Under the pieces are notes generated by a model. It saw only the letters and a list, made by a program, of their open reading frames with translations. It was not told where the DNA came from and made no database searches. The translations under genes were made by a program, and so were the position numbers. A stretch of DNA of 64,000 nucleotides from an uncultured Bacteroidales bacterium (lineage in GTDB: Bacteria; Bacteroidota; Bacteroidia; Bacteroidales; UBA932): contig CAKUSP010000008.1 of NCBI GenBank assembly GCA_934680015.1, forward strand, positions 51,311 through 115,310, read 5' to 3'. Of this stretch, positions 48,023-57,906 are shown piece by piece. The stretch's first letter is position 1, and every line of letters begins with the position of its first letter.

Positions 48023-49399
48023 CTATTCATTATCGTCAGACCCTAAAGATGAGTAGAAACCTTCAAAAAGACTGCCTACTTTATCGAAAATTGCAGGATG
48101 TTTTTTCTTTTTTGAAGGTTTAGGAGTGTCACTTAACGTAGACGTAGGTCTACTAGGCTTTGTTTCAACTTCCTCTATTTTTATTTCTTCGTCGTTGAAT
48201 ATAGTGCCATTGGCATTCCAAGAACTTTCTTCTTCCTGTGGTTGTGCGCAATTTATATATCGATTGCTTGCAGCACTTAGTGCTATGCCCTCCATGGCAT
48301 TATCAGCAGGAGTTTCTAAGATCTGGGGATAGGCTATTCTGCATGGAAGCCCAGTAAGTGAAGTTATAAATGGCTTGCAACAATGTATTTGTACTGCACC
48401 TCCACTAAGAACTAGGCCACATCGTAGTTTATCTTCATATCCGCTTTCCCCTATTATATACATGCAGGCATTGATGATTTCTTTCATTCTGGCCTCGATA
48501 ATTTCAGATAGATATTTGATAGAGACCTGGTTACTTTCCCCGTCTCTAAGTTCTATCTGTATAATCTTGTTCTCCATGCTCAACAGGTTATTAGGCATGC
48601 AGTAGCCTAGTTTGATTTTTATCTTTTCTGCAATTTTAATAGGGCAACTACACTCTGTATGGATATCGGTAGTTATGGATTTTCCTCCGAATGGAAAGGC
48701 TCGATATGCTCTCATTATGCCTTTATGGTAAACTGAAACGGAGGTGATTGCTGCTCCCATTTCTATTAAGGCTACGCCGTGGTCCTTTTCTTCATCGGTA
48801 AGGACAAATTTCGATTCACACATCGGAGAGAAGGCATAATTGCTAAGCGCTATGCCTAATTCATTTATCACCCTATCGATATTATCCTTATATTTTCTTT
48901 GCCCTATAAAAACCAGAAAGTCGCCTTCCAGCTCATCTCCTGTTGCTCCTATTACATCATCTTCTTCTACATGGAACATGTCCTCGGTGGAAAAGGATTG
49001 GGTGAGTATGCCGTATATAGTGCTTTTGTCATCTAGTTTATTCTCTATCTCGCTTACTGCCATGTTTTTGAGATTTTGAATGTCCTCTGCACTTATATAT
49101 GATGAGGCATCGCTGCGTTTTATTTTGTGGCTTATCTTTTCTGCTTTGACATCCCATCTAGGAAGCCCGACCACTACTTTAGTAATTTTGATGTTACATT
49201 CTTTTTGAGCCTCTTCTATAAGCCCTTTAAGAGGTACTGCCGCTTTTTGTGGATTAAAGATGTTACCTCTAATAACGCCTTCGGACTCCACGCTTTTATA
49301 GAACAGGGGATTTACCGCATTTTCTGTGGTGGAAATAACAGAAAGTGCGATTTTCGATGTTCCAAAATCCACTGTAACTATATATCTTTCTTCCTGCAT
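48023..49399 (-). CDS. ftsA: Cell division protein FtsA
   Basis: FtsA is the actin-like membrane anchor for FtsZ. The phosphate-1 motif VDFGTSKIALSV is at the start (about 10-21), and the adenosine motif VLSGGAVQIHC is near 335. The tail ends with a region rich in Ser/Pro/Lys and PAIFDKVGSLFEGFYSS, fitting the usual amphipathic membrane-targeting helix. The start overlaps ftsQ by 22 bases. Confidence 0.94.
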   Translation of the reverse strand: MQEERYIVTVDFGTSKIALSVISTTENAVNPLFYKSVESEGVIRGNIFNPQKAAVPLKGLIEEAQKECNIKITKVVVGLPRWDVKAEKISHKIKRSDASSYISAEDIQNLKNMAVSEIENKLDDKSTIYGILTQSFSTEDMFHVEEDDVIGATGDELEGDFLVFIGQRKYKDNIDRVINELGIALSNYAFSPMCESKFVLTDEEKDHGVALIEMGAAITSVSVYHKGIMRAYRAFPFGGKSITTDIHTECSCPIKIAEKIKIKLGYCMPNNLLSMENKIIQIELRDGESNQVSIKYLSEIIEARMKEIINACMYIIGESGYEDKLRCGLVLSGGAVQIHCCKPFITSLTGLPCRIAYPQILETPADNAMEGIALSAASNRYINCAQPQEEESSWNANGTIFNDEEIKIEEVETKPSRPTSTLSDTPKPSKKKKHPAIFDKVGSLFEGFYSSLGSDDNE

Positions 49400-50118
49400 A
49401 TTATCTGTCCGTTATATTTTAAGTTCACTAGTTTATACTCATTACCTAAAGGTTTAATCTTTGTGAAATATTCGTCTAAATATCGTAATTTTCTGTCAAT
49501 ATCGCTAAAGTCTCCTAAGATAATCTTTTCTTTCTCTCCATGCAACACGAAATCTTCGTTTTCTAACACAGAATAGCTAAAAATTCGCTCATTCCATTTA
49601 TCCTTTTTTGATAATAATTTCACTAATGATAGGGCGTTGATGAACCATTCTTGATCCATACCTTTAGATTTAGAACATCTAATAACTGGTACTTCGGCAT
49701 CATAGTGCTTGCTAAGTGGAAATATTATACCATCTTCGTCAGAATAATAGCCTTCTCCGTGTGAATCCAGTATTTTTAGTACAGGTTCACGCTGTGTTAT
49801 TTCAATGTGAAGTGTGCCATCCTTTGTAGTCCATGCTTGGGCGTCATATATGGCTTGATTGAGTTTCAGACTACTTTCTAGTGAAAATAAATCTATCTCG
49901 GATATACGTTCGCCTATTATCGTTGCATGATTTCGGTGGATGCTTTTAGTTATATCATCTTCGCTGATAAAGTGGTGAGGCCCATTGATTTTTATAGAAA
50001 TATCATTACATGCTACTGAGTGTTCATCACCTGAGGTTAAAACAAGCAATCCTCCCATTCCTGTAAAAAAAATCAGGAATGACAAGGTGTACAGGCTTAT
50101 TTTTAGCGATTGTTTCAT
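49378..50118 (-). CDS. ftsQ: Cell division protein FtsQ
   Basis: The 246-residue protein has a short cytoplasmic start, one membrane helix (about 8-28, YTLSFLIFFTGMGGLLVL) and an extracytoplasmic POTRA-like part (ISEDDITKSI onward). FtsQ links early and late division proteins through FtsB/FtsL. Sequence similarity is low, as is usual in this family; the position between murC and ftsA is decisive. It starts one base into the murC stop. Confidence 0.85.
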   Translation of the reverse strand: MKQSLKISLYTLSFLIFFTGMGGLLVLTSGDEHSVACNDISIKINGPHHFISEDDITKSIHRNHATIIGERISEIDLFSLESSLKLNQAIYDAQAWTTKDGTLHIEITQREPVLKILDSHGEGYYSDEDGIIFPLSKHYDAEVPVIRCSKSKGMDQEWFINALSLVKLLSKKDKWNERIFSYSVLENEDFVLHGEKEKIILGDFSDIDRKLRYLDEYFTKIKPLGNEYKLVNLKYNGQIICRKKDI

Positions 50119-51464
50119 TATCTATCGTTCAGTATCTCTGCTATGGGTTCCACTAATCTATCTATGTTACCAGCACCGAAGGTGACCAGCACATCTACAT
50201 TATGTACTTTTATCCAGTCTAGGAGCTCGTCGTAGTGAAGCATCCATTTGTTTGTACAAGTTAAATCTTTGTAGATGAGTTCGGAATTAACTCCCTCTAT
50301 GGGCTCTTCTCTTGCAGGATAAATGTCTAGCAACACGACTTCATCGGCAATGCTCAGTGACTTGGCAAATTCACTAGCAAAATCGCGTGTTCGTGTGTAT
50401 AGGTGTGGCTGAAAGATGGCGCAGATTCTTCTATTGGGAAATATGGTCCTGATAGTGTCGAGGCTTCCTTTAAGCTCTGCTGGGTGATGCGCATAGTCGT
50501 CTATATAAGTTATTCTGGGTTTATTAACATGCTCCTCCAACCTTCTTTTTACACCCATAAAACTGCCTATGCCTTTTTTTATCCACTCTGGGGCTATTCC
50601 ATGAATAAGACATATAGCACTAGCTGCGATACTGTTTTCTACATTTAGAAGTCCCAATGTTCCTACTCTGATGTCTTTGAGGATACCCTGAGGATATATT
50701 AGATCAAAGGTGTAGTGTCCGTTTTCATCAAGTCGTAGATTTGATGAATGGAAGTCGGCTTGAGGATTGAAAATATCGTAAGTATATAATTTAGCGTCAA
50801 TCGTAGAAGGGTCGAGGGGAAGTCCGTATTTTGCAATTATTGCTTCGCTAACTTGTGACGCGAATTCCCTATAAGCCTGTTGGACGTGTGATAGATCTTT
50901 GTAAATGTCCAGATGATCCGCATCCATGGCTGTTATGGCGGCGATTTGAGGATGTAGCTGTAAAAATGAGCGATCGAATTCGTCGGCTTCTACGACCACT
51001 ACATCGTTATTTCCGAGTAGGAAGTTGGTTCCATAATTAATAGAAATACCCCCGAGAAATGCGCTACATCCTTCAGGAGAAGTCTTCAGTATGTGGGCTA
51101 CTAAAGTAGAGGTAGTTGTCTTGCCGTGAGTACCAGCTACTGCTAATGTCTTTTGGTCGCGCGTCAACTCGCCTAGTGCTCTTGAGCGTTTTATGACTTT
51201 ATAACCTTCATTTATCACTTTCCTTAGCTCTTTCATCTCTTCTGGGATGGCAGGAGTATATATGACTAGTGTGTTAGCTTTGTCTTTCGGGACGAGATCC
51301 TCTCTATCTTCATAATGAACGCCTATGCCTTCTTTCTCTAAATCGTGCGTAAGGTCGCTCGGCGTTTTATCGTAACCACTGACATTATAGCCTTTGTGCT
51401 TATAGTATCTGGCAAGGGCACTCATGCCTATGCCTCCTATACCTATGAAATAAACATTGTTCAT
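50118..51464 (-). CDS. murC: UDP-N-acetylmuramate-L-alanine ligase
   Basis: MurC adds L-alanine to UDP-MurNAc. The N-terminal Rossmann motif IGIGGIGMSALARYY, the ATP loop AGTHGKTTTS near residue 110, and the C-terminal ligase block DDYAHHPAELKG are all visible. Length is 448 residues. It is directly adjacent to murG and ftsQ. Confidence 0.96.
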   Translation of the reverse strand: MNNVYFIGIGGIGMSALARYYKHKGYNVSGYDKTPSDLTHDLEKEGIGVHYEDREDLVPKDKANTLVIYTPAIPEEMKELRKVINEGYKVIKRSRALGELTRDQKTLAVAGTHGKTTTSTLVAHILKTSPEGCSAFLGGISINYGTNFLLGNNDVVVVEADEFDRSFLQLHPQIAAITAMDADHLDIYKDLSHVQQAYREFASQVSEAIIAKYGLPLDPSTIDAKLYTYDIFNPQADFHSSNLRLDENGHYTFDLIYPQGILKDIRVGTLGLLNVENSIAASAICLIHGIAPEWIKKGIGSFMGVKRRLEEHVNKPRITYIDDYAHHPAELKGSLDTIRTIFPNRRICAIFQPHLYTRTRDFASEFAKSLSIADEVVLLDIYPAREEPIEGVNSELIYKDLTCTNKWMLHYDELLDWIKVHNVDVLVTFGAGNIDRLVEPIAEILNDR

Positions 51465-52607
51465 CTACTTGTGATTTTTATCATCTAACACTTTATATGC
51501 CTCGTCTACTATTATTTGTGCAGAGTTAGGTATGGCCATTGCGGCTGCATTTTTGCCTATAAGTTCACATTCCTCTGGTTTTGAAATAAGGGCCAATGCC
51601 TCTTTCATTAGTTTTTCTTCTGCCTCGCAATCTTGCACCATCTTTGCCGCCCCTTTACTTACAAGAGCCATAGCATTGTGCCTTTGATGGTCTTCAGCTA
51701 CATTAGGTGATGGGACGAAAATGCAAGCTTTGCCTACCATGCATATTTCAGATATGGAGCTGGCTCCAGAGCGAGATAGGATTAGATCTGCACATGCGTA
51801 AGCCAGATCCATTCTATCTATGAATGCTCTATAGTGGATAGAGGGATGAGGGTGTTCTGCCATAAAATCAGATACTTGTTTTTCGTAGTATTTGCCACAT
51901 TGCCATAGTATTTCTACATTTTCTCCTCCAGGACAACCCTCTGCTATCCATCTCATCATTGTCCGGTTCAGTGTGCCGCATCCTAAACTGCCACCTACGA
52001 TAAGAATATGCTTTTTCCCTTCAGTTAGTGAGAAATGGGCCAATCCCTGTGCTCGCATTTGTGGGGTTGATGGTTGAATGTCCGCTCTAATGGGATTTCC
52101 GCTTTTCACTATTTTCTCCTTTGGAAAGAATTTGTCCATTCCATCATAGGCTACGCATATCCTATCTACATCGCCTGCAAGCATGCGATTTGTAAGCCCG
52201 GCGAATCCATTTTGCTCCTGAATAAGAGTAGGTATGTGTTTTGACATGGCCGCGCTTAGTAGTGGTGCACTTGCATATCCGCCTACGCCTATTGCTATGT
52301 CAGGGGCAAAGTCTTTTATTATTTTAAATGCTTTAATCTCGCTATATATGGTTTTGAATGGGACTTGAATATTATGAATCAATCCTTTTAGCGAGAATCT
52401 GCGCTGAATACCGCATATAGGAAGTCCTATTATGTCGAATCCTGCAGCGGGCACTTTTTCCATTTCCATTTTGCCCTTGGCCCCGACAAAGAGAATTTTG
52501 CTGTTAGGATTCAATTCTCTGAATTTGCTTGCTATGGCTATGGCTGGAAAGATGTGTCCTCCTGTGCCTCCGCCACTGATGATAATTCTAATTGGTCTGT
52601 ATTCCAT
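51465..52607 (-). CDS. murG: Lipid II synthase MurG
   Basis: MurG transfers GlcNAc to lipid I on the cytoplasmic face of the membrane. The sugar-nucleotide motif GGGTGGHIFPA starts at about residue 12, and the second domain has ILIVGGSLGC and LILSRSGASSISE. Length is 380 residues. It overlaps ftsW by 20 bases. Confidence 0.96.
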   Translation of the reverse strand: MEYRPIRIIISGGGTGGHIFPAIAIASKFRELNPNSKILFVGAKGKMEMEKVPAAGFDIIGLPICGIQRRFSLKGLIHNIQVPFKTIYSEIKAFKIIKDFAPDIAIGVGGYASAPLLSAAMSKHIPTLIQEQNGFAGLTNRMLAGDVDRICVAYDGMDKFFPKEKIVKSGNPIRADIQPSTPQMRAQGLAHFSLTEGKKHILIVGGSLGCGTLNRTMMRWIAEGCPGGENVEILWQCGKYYEKQVSDFMAEHPHPSIHYRAFIDRMDLAYACADLILSRSGASSISEICMVGKACIFVPSPNVAEDHQRHNAMALVSKGAAKMVQDCEAEEKLMKEALALISKPEECELIGKNAAAMAIPNSAQIIVDEAYKVLDDKNHK

Positions 52608-53955
52608 CTGTTTCGAAATTGTCTAAATCTGAAAGTCCTTCAGATATGTTGTCTTTAGCTGAGGGCTCGGTTTCTAAGATTGGCGCAGCTTCTTTACTGA
52701 GCTTGGCCATGCCCTTATTTGCTATTCTGCTGATACTTAATATAATCCCGAATGCTATACTGAAACATATAAAGGCGAAAGAACCATGACTAAGCATGGG
52801 CAGGGTTTGACCGGTAAGTATCCAGTCCATGTTTACCGCAATGTGCAAGAAGGCTTGTCCTGAAATGAGAATAACCAGCCCGAAGATAGCGCTTTTTGCA
52901 AAAAGGTTATTAGTGCAGCTTTTAATGATAAGCGTCCCTCGTGCCAGTAGAGATAGGTAAAGCATTACAACAAAGAAGCTTAATAATCCATACTCTTCTA
53001 CTATAAAACTGAACATGTAGTCTTCGGACATGTCAGGAACTACATATCGTTGAGTGCTTTGGCCAGGTCCTTTACCTAGAATCCCTCCTTGCTTTATGGC
53101 AAGCTTAGCGCTGAATGGTTGTCGTAGTTTATCCAAAGCTTTTTGTTTGTCTATAGCATTGTCGGCCAGTTTATATTCTTTTTCGGGGTTCCCTGGAAAT
53201 ATTCTTCCCAGCGCTGTTCCTATCCTTTCGAATCGTGGATGTGATGTATTTTTTGTGTTCGAATAAATGCAATAGGCTCCAGTTATAAGAGTGACTAGGA
53301 TAGCAGTTAGGATCAGACTGCGTTTTATTTCGTTTGTTCCTACGGCGATGGTGATTATCATGATCACCGATATAAATAATGCTGCCGAATTGGACCCATG
53401 CATAACAAGAGGTATTGTCGCTATGAATGGGAAGTATAGCATGAGTACTTGTCTTACGACAGGTTTTTTAAGGAATTTCAATTTGCCCTTAAGGAAAGGG
53501 ATATTTTCGACAAGTAGGGTCCGATTATTCTCAAGAGCGTCTATGGCCCATGCAATGTACATCATCATGGCTACTTTCACTATTTCGAATACATGTATTT
53601 GGAAGCCTGCTATGGTTATGAATCTTACCGCTCCATTTACTTCATCGCCTATGAAATATAGTAAGAGTAGAAGGATAAAGGATATCCAGAATCCGAACCT
53701 TGAGCATTTGCGAAAGAATTCTATATCTTTTATATTGTAGATGAATATCACAAGAGTTAATCCTAGACCCACTACCTTTATGTGGTCTATCATTATATCC
53801 AGTCTGGTAGTATTCTCTGTGGTAAGGCGCGAGGATGATGAGAAGATGAATACTATCGATAATAGCATTAGCATCAGTAAAATCATCCATACCACCTTGT
53901 CTCCTGCCAAGTGGTCTAAAAAATACCAGAATTTTTTCTTTGTCCCTTTGGTCAT
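52588..53955 (-). CDS. ftsW: Lipid II polymerase FtsW (SEDS family)
   Basis: FtsW is the septal SEDS glycan polymerase acting with FtsI. The 455-residue protein has about ten membrane helices, the SEDS blocks GAVRFITI and EDYMFSFIVEEYG, and the C-terminal MLSHGSFAF region. A hydrophilic tail of about 50 residues follows. It overlaps murD by 4 bases (ATGA) and murG by 20. Confidence 0.94.
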   Translation of the reverse strand: MTKGTKKKFWYFLDHLAGDKVVWMILLMLMLLSIVFIFSSSSRLTTENTTRLDIMIDHIKVVGLGLTLVIFIYNIKDIEFFRKCSRFGFWISFILLLLLYFIGDEVNGAVRFITIAGFQIHVFEIVKVAMMMYIAWAIDALENNRTLLVENIPFLKGKLKFLKKPVVRQVLMLYFPFIATIPLVMHGSNSAALFISVIMIITIAVGTNEIKRSLILTAILVTLITGAYCIYSNTKNTSHPRFERIGTALGRIFPGNPEKEYKLADNAIDKQKALDKLRQPFSAKLAIKQGGILGKGPGQSTQRYVVPDMSEDYMFSFIVEEYGLLSFFVVMLYLSLLARGTLIIKSCTNNLFAKSAIFGLVILISGQAFLHIAVNMDWILTGQTLPMLSHGSFAFICFSIAFGIILSISRIANKGMAKLSKEAAPILETEPSAKDNISEGLSDLDNFETDGIQTN

Positions 53956-55292
53956 AATGCTCTAACAGCCTCTTTGAACTGTCTGCCACGGTCTTCGTAG
54001 TTTTTGAAGAGGTCAAAGCTAGAGCAACATGGGCTTAATAGCACTACATCTCCCGGCTTTGCAAATTGAGAAGCTGCTTTTACTGCCTTTACGGCAGAGT
54101 CTGTGTCTATTATGTTCTCTTTCCCCACTATGCTTTCAAATGCTTCATGAATGCGTTCGTTATGTAATCCCATGCAGACTATAGCTTTAACTTTTTCTTT
54201 TACAAGATCGTTTAGAACAGAGTAGTCGTTTCCTTTGTCTTTTCCGCCCACTATCCATACTATAGGGCGTTTTTGGCACTCAAGGGCATACCAAGCAGAA
54301 TCTACATTTGTGGCTTTTGAGTCATTGATATATAGAACATCCTTTATGCTTAGTACCGGCTCTAGCCTATGCTCTATTGGTTGGAAAGTGCTAAGCGCTT
54401 CTCGGATTATGCTATTGCTTATGCCGGTAGCCTTTGCGGCAAGTGCAGCTGCCATGGAATTGTATATGTTATGCTTTCCTCCTAGTGCCAATTCTTTTAA
54501 ATAGATCTCGCTTTCGTCGTTTTCATATTCAATCACTATTTTATCTCTATCTAAAAAGGCACCTTGCGAAACTACTTTTTCCTGGGTAAATGGCAGTTTT
54601 TTAGCCTGGATTAGAATCTGGTCCAAATGTCCGATAGTTATTTGGTCGTCGGAATCGAATATGAACACATCTTCAGGCCGCAGATTGCGAGTTATTCGGA
54701 ATTTGGCCCTGACATAATTTTCCATCTGATAGTCGTATCTATCTAGATGGTCAGGTGTAATGTTTGTTATTATAGCTATGTCTGGTCGGAAATCGTAGCA
54801 TCCGTCCAGTTGGAAGCTGCTTATCTCCAGAATATAGTAATCATGGTGTTGCGTGGCTACCTGTAGTGCATAACTTTTCCCGATGTTCCCACCTAATCCT
54901 ACATTCAAACCTGCTTTTTGCAAAAGATAGTATATTAGGGAAGTGGTGGTAGTTTTACCATTGGAGCCTGTTATGCAGATCTTTTTAGCATGGTCATAAC
55001 GACTGGCAAATTCTATTTCGGATATGATATGAATCCCCTTTGCTTCTAGTTCTCTTATAATGGGAGCACTTGACGGAATGCCTGGACTTTTGATTACTTC
55101 ATCTGCCTCTAATATCTTGTCTTTGCTATGGCCGTTCTCTTCATAGTCAATACTCCATTTCTCAAGTGTAGCTTTATATTCCGGAGCTATGTCTCCGCTA
55201 TCAGATAGAAAGACTTCGTGACCTTTCACTTTAGCCAATACTGCGGCGCCTGTTCCACTCTCGGCACCTCCTAAAACTATGATTTTAGACAT
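53952..55292 (-). CDS. murD: UDP-MurNAc-L-alanine-D-glutamate ligase
   Basis: MurD adds D-glutamate. The ATP loop is TGSNGKTTTT near residue 108, followed by NITPDHLDRY and the C-terminal blocks NDSKATNVDS and LLSPCCSSFD. The 446-residue length is typical. The start is 2 bases downstream of mraY. Confidence 0.96.
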   Translation of the reverse strand: MSKIIVLGGAESGTGAAVLAKVKGHEVFLSDSGDIAPEYKATLEKWSIDYEENGHSKDKILEADEVIKSPGIPSSAPIIRELEAKGIHIISEIEFASRYDHAKKICITGSNGKTTTTSLIYYLLQKAGLNVGLGGNIGKSYALQVATQHHDYYILEISSFQLDGCYDFRPDIAIITNITPDHLDRYDYQMENYVRAKFRITRNLRPEDVFIFDSDDQITIGHLDQILIQAKKLPFTQEKVVSQGAFLDRDKIVIEYENDESEIYLKELALGGKHNIYNSMAAALAAKATGISNSIIREALSTFQPIEHRLEPVLSIKDVLYINDSKATNVDSAWYALECQKRPIVWIVGGKDKGNDYSVLNDLVKEKVKAIVCMGLHNERIHEAFESIVGKENIIDTDSAVKAVKAASQFAKPGDVVLLSPCCSSFDLFKNYEDRGRQFKEAVRAL

Positions 55293-55294
55293 TT

Positions 55295-56512
55295 TTATCT
55301 TATTTTTAATAAAGCCAATGTACTTACGGCAAGCAATATACCGACTAGCCAGAATCGTGTTACTATCCTAGGTTCTGGAAGACCTTTTTTCTGGAAATGG
55401 TGGTGGATAGGCGCCATCAAAAACAGCCTTTTCGCAGTGCCATATTTTTTACGAGTGTATTTAAAATAACCACGCTGTAGTAATACGGAGAGGCTTTCTA
55501 CAAGAAATATCCCGCATAAAACCGGTAGAAGTAACTCCTTCCTAAGTAGAACAGCGCTTACGCCTATGATGCCTCCTATGGTTAGACTCCCGGTGTCGCC
55601 CATAAAGACTTGGGCCGGGAAAGTGTTATACCACAGAAAACCACCAAGCGCGCCCACAAAGGCAGCCATAAATACGGCTATTTCACCTGACTCAGGGATA
55701 AACATAATGTTTAGGTAGTGAGAATCAATAGCATTGCCTCCTAACCATGCTAGTATACCTAGCACCACTCCTACTATTGCCGATGTACCCGCGGAGAGGC
55801 CGTCCATTCCGTCTGTAAGATTGGCCCCATTAGAACAAGCCAAGATTATAAATATAATCACAAGTGCGTAGATTGCCCATTTGCAGTACCAGCCTAGTGC
55901 CCCTTTGAAAGGGGATATGGTAGTGTAATCGAATTCGTGGTCTTTTACGAACGGGATAGTGGTAGTAGTGGTTTTAACTACATTTTCTGTTATCGTGATT
56001 TCTTCTTTTGTGTTTTCATCTATGGTGGTGCTTGTCTCACGAACCACGATTTTAGGGGAGAAGCATACAGTGGCAGCCACTATTATGCCTAGAACGAATT
56101 GGCCTACTAATTTCTTTTTTTCGCTGAGTCCGTTTTTATCGTGCTTGAATACTTTTATGTAGTCGTCTCTAAACCCTAGCGCTCCACACCATAAAGTAGT
56201 GAGGATCAAGAGCTGAATATAAATATTGGAGAGATCGCACACCAGTAGGACGGATATCATAAGAGCGGCGATAATGATTACACCTCCCATGGTCGGAGTG
56301 CCTTTTTTGCTCATTTGCCCCTCTAGGCCGAGGTCCCTAATAGTTTCTCCTATCTGTTTTTTCTGGAGAAACGCGATCACTCGTTTACCCAGTAATATGG
56401 CTACTGTTATTGAGATAACACTTGCCAGCATGGCCCTAAAAGATAGATAATTCATAAGGCCTTGACCTGGCAGATCGTACTTTTCAAGAAATTCGAATAA
56501 ATATTTCAGCAT
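55295..56512 (-). CDS. mraY: Phospho-MurNAc-pentapeptide transferase
   Basis: MraY makes lipid I by moving phospho-MurNAc-pentapeptide to undecaprenyl phosphate. The motifs TPTMGGVI, FRDDYIK (the DD pair) and NLTDGMDGL are present with about ten membrane helices. A threonine-rich extracytoplasmic insert (around residues 165-200) is visible. Length is 405 residues. It overlaps murE by 7 bases. Confidence 0.96.
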   Translation of the reverse strand: MLKYLFEFLEKYDLPGQGLMNYLSFRAMLASVISITVAILLGKRVIAFLQKKQIGETIRDLGLEGQMSKKGTPTMGGVIIIAALMISVLLVCDLSNIYIQLLILTTLWCGALGFRDDYIKVFKHDKNGLSEKKKLVGQFVLGIIVAATVCFSPKIVVRETSTTIDENTKEEITITENVVKTTTTTIPFVKDHEFDYTTISPFKGALGWYCKWAIYALVIIFIILACSNGANLTDGMDGLSAGTSAIVGVVLGILAWLGGNAIDSHYLNIMFIPESGEIAVFMAAFVGALGGFLWYNTFPAQVFMGDTGSLTIGGIIGVSAVLLRKELLLPVLCGIFLVESLSVLLQRGYFKYTRKKYGTAKRLFLMAPIHHHFQKKGLPEPRIVTRFWLVGILLAVSTLALLKIR

Positions 56513-57906
56513 TTTTCCAATATCTCCTTTACTATTTCTTTTTCATCAAAGTGATGTTTGATGTTTCCTATTATCTGATAGTTTTCGTGCCCTTTCCCTG
56601 CAAGTAGAATAGTAGCGCCAGGCTTTGAAAACATTATGGCTGCACGGATAGCCTCTTTTCTATCAGGAATGCGTATGGTTTTAGCTTCCCCTTCAGCTGT
56701 TAGCCCATCGCAAATATCTTCTATTATGTCTTCTGTGCGTTCAGTTCGACTATTGTCGGAAGTGACTATTATACGATCGGCATATTTTTGAGCGACTTGT
56801 GCCATTTCCGGGCGCTTGGTGCGGTCTCTGTCACCTCCGCATCCGAATAAGCATACTAGCTCTGCGTCCCTGCAGGTGTCTTTAAGAGTTTTTAGAACAT
56901 TTTCGAGGGCATCAGGCGTGTGGGCGTAATCAATCACTATGGTTTTACCCTCTTTCCCTTTAATAGTTTCAAGCCTGCCCGGTGCTTCTTTAAGAGCGCT
57001 TAAAGCCACAAGCGTAACTTCTTTATCTAGCCCCATTTCTACGGCAGTGGAGTAGATTGCGAGGAGGTTATAAGCATTATGCTCACCTATTAGGGTGGTC
57101 CACACTTCAGTCCCATCGATAATTAGAAGTGATCCATCCATTGATTGCTCCATTAGCCTACAGGTGTGGTCTGCAATGGAATGGCAAGAATATGTGATTA
57201 CTCTGGCCTTGGTGTTTTGAACCATTACCATGCCGTTTTTATCGTCAATATTCGTTATGGCTATGGAGTCTTTTCCTAGAGAATCGAAAAAGGCTTTTTT
57301 GCATTTTAGGTATTGAGCGAAAGTCCCGTGGTAGTCAAGATGGTCGTGTGTAAGATTGGAAAAGATGCCCACTGCGAACTCAAGCCCATCGATGCGATGC
57401 TGATCTACTCCTATAGAACTTACTTCCATAAAACAATAGGTACACCCATAGTCCACCATCTGGGATAACAATGAATTGATGGTTAGTGGATCTGCAGTGG
57501 TGTTGGCAGTTTCGCTACGTAAGGGACCGACATAATTGGCAATCGTAGAGAGTAGTCCACACTCGTACCCGACTTGTCTGAAAAGGTTGTATAGAAGCGT
57601 GACTGTGGTAGTTTTTCCGTTTGTGCCCGTAATGCCTACTAGGTGTAATTTGCCAGAAGGGTGATCATAAAAACGATCAGCTATTAAGGCGAGTCCCTTA
57701 CGATCTATATGTAAAGCTGCTATAGCTCCTTTTTCTATTGCTTGGCTGACATAGTCCATTCCATCTGCAGCGGTGCCTTTTAGTGCGAGAAACACATCTC
57801 CATGTTGTATTCTTCTCGAATCGCAACATAAAGAATGAACTTCGCATTCGGCATCACCATAGAGTAGTGTGGCGTCTAGCCCATTTATGAGTTTAGATAA
57901 TTTCAT
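56506..57906 (-). CDS. murE: UDP-MurNAc-tripeptide ligase, meso-DAP type
   Basis: MurE adds the third residue of the stem peptide. The ATP loop is TGTNGKTTTV near residue 94. The substrate motif reads DNSRTE; the arginine at this position is the mark of meso-diaminopimelate-adding enzymes, in contrast to lysine-adding ones. Length is 466 residues. It overlaps the FtsI gene by 14 bases and mraY by 7. Confidence 0.95.
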   Translation of the reverse strand: MKLSKLINGLDATLLYGDAECEVHSLCCDSRRIQHGDVFLALKGTAADGMDYVSQAIEKGAIAALHIDRKGLALIADRFYDHPSGKLHLVGITGTNGKTTTVTLLYNLFRQVGYECGLLSTIANYVGPLRSETANTTADPLTINSLLSQMVDYGCTYCFMEVSSIGVDQHRIDGLEFAVGIFSNLTHDHLDYHGTFAQYLKCKKAFFDSLGKDSIAITNIDDKNGMVMVQNTKARVITYSCHSIADHTCRLMEQSMDGSLLIIDGTEVWTTLIGEHNAYNLLAIYSTAVEMGLDKEVTLVALSALKEAPGRLETIKGKEGKTIVIDYAHTPDALENVLKTLKDTCRDAELVCLFGCGGDRDRTKRPEMAQVAQKYADRIIVTSDNSRTERTEDIIEDICDGLTAEGEAKTIRIPDRKEAIRAAIMFSKPGATILLAGKGHENYQIIGNIKHHFDEKEIVKEILEKC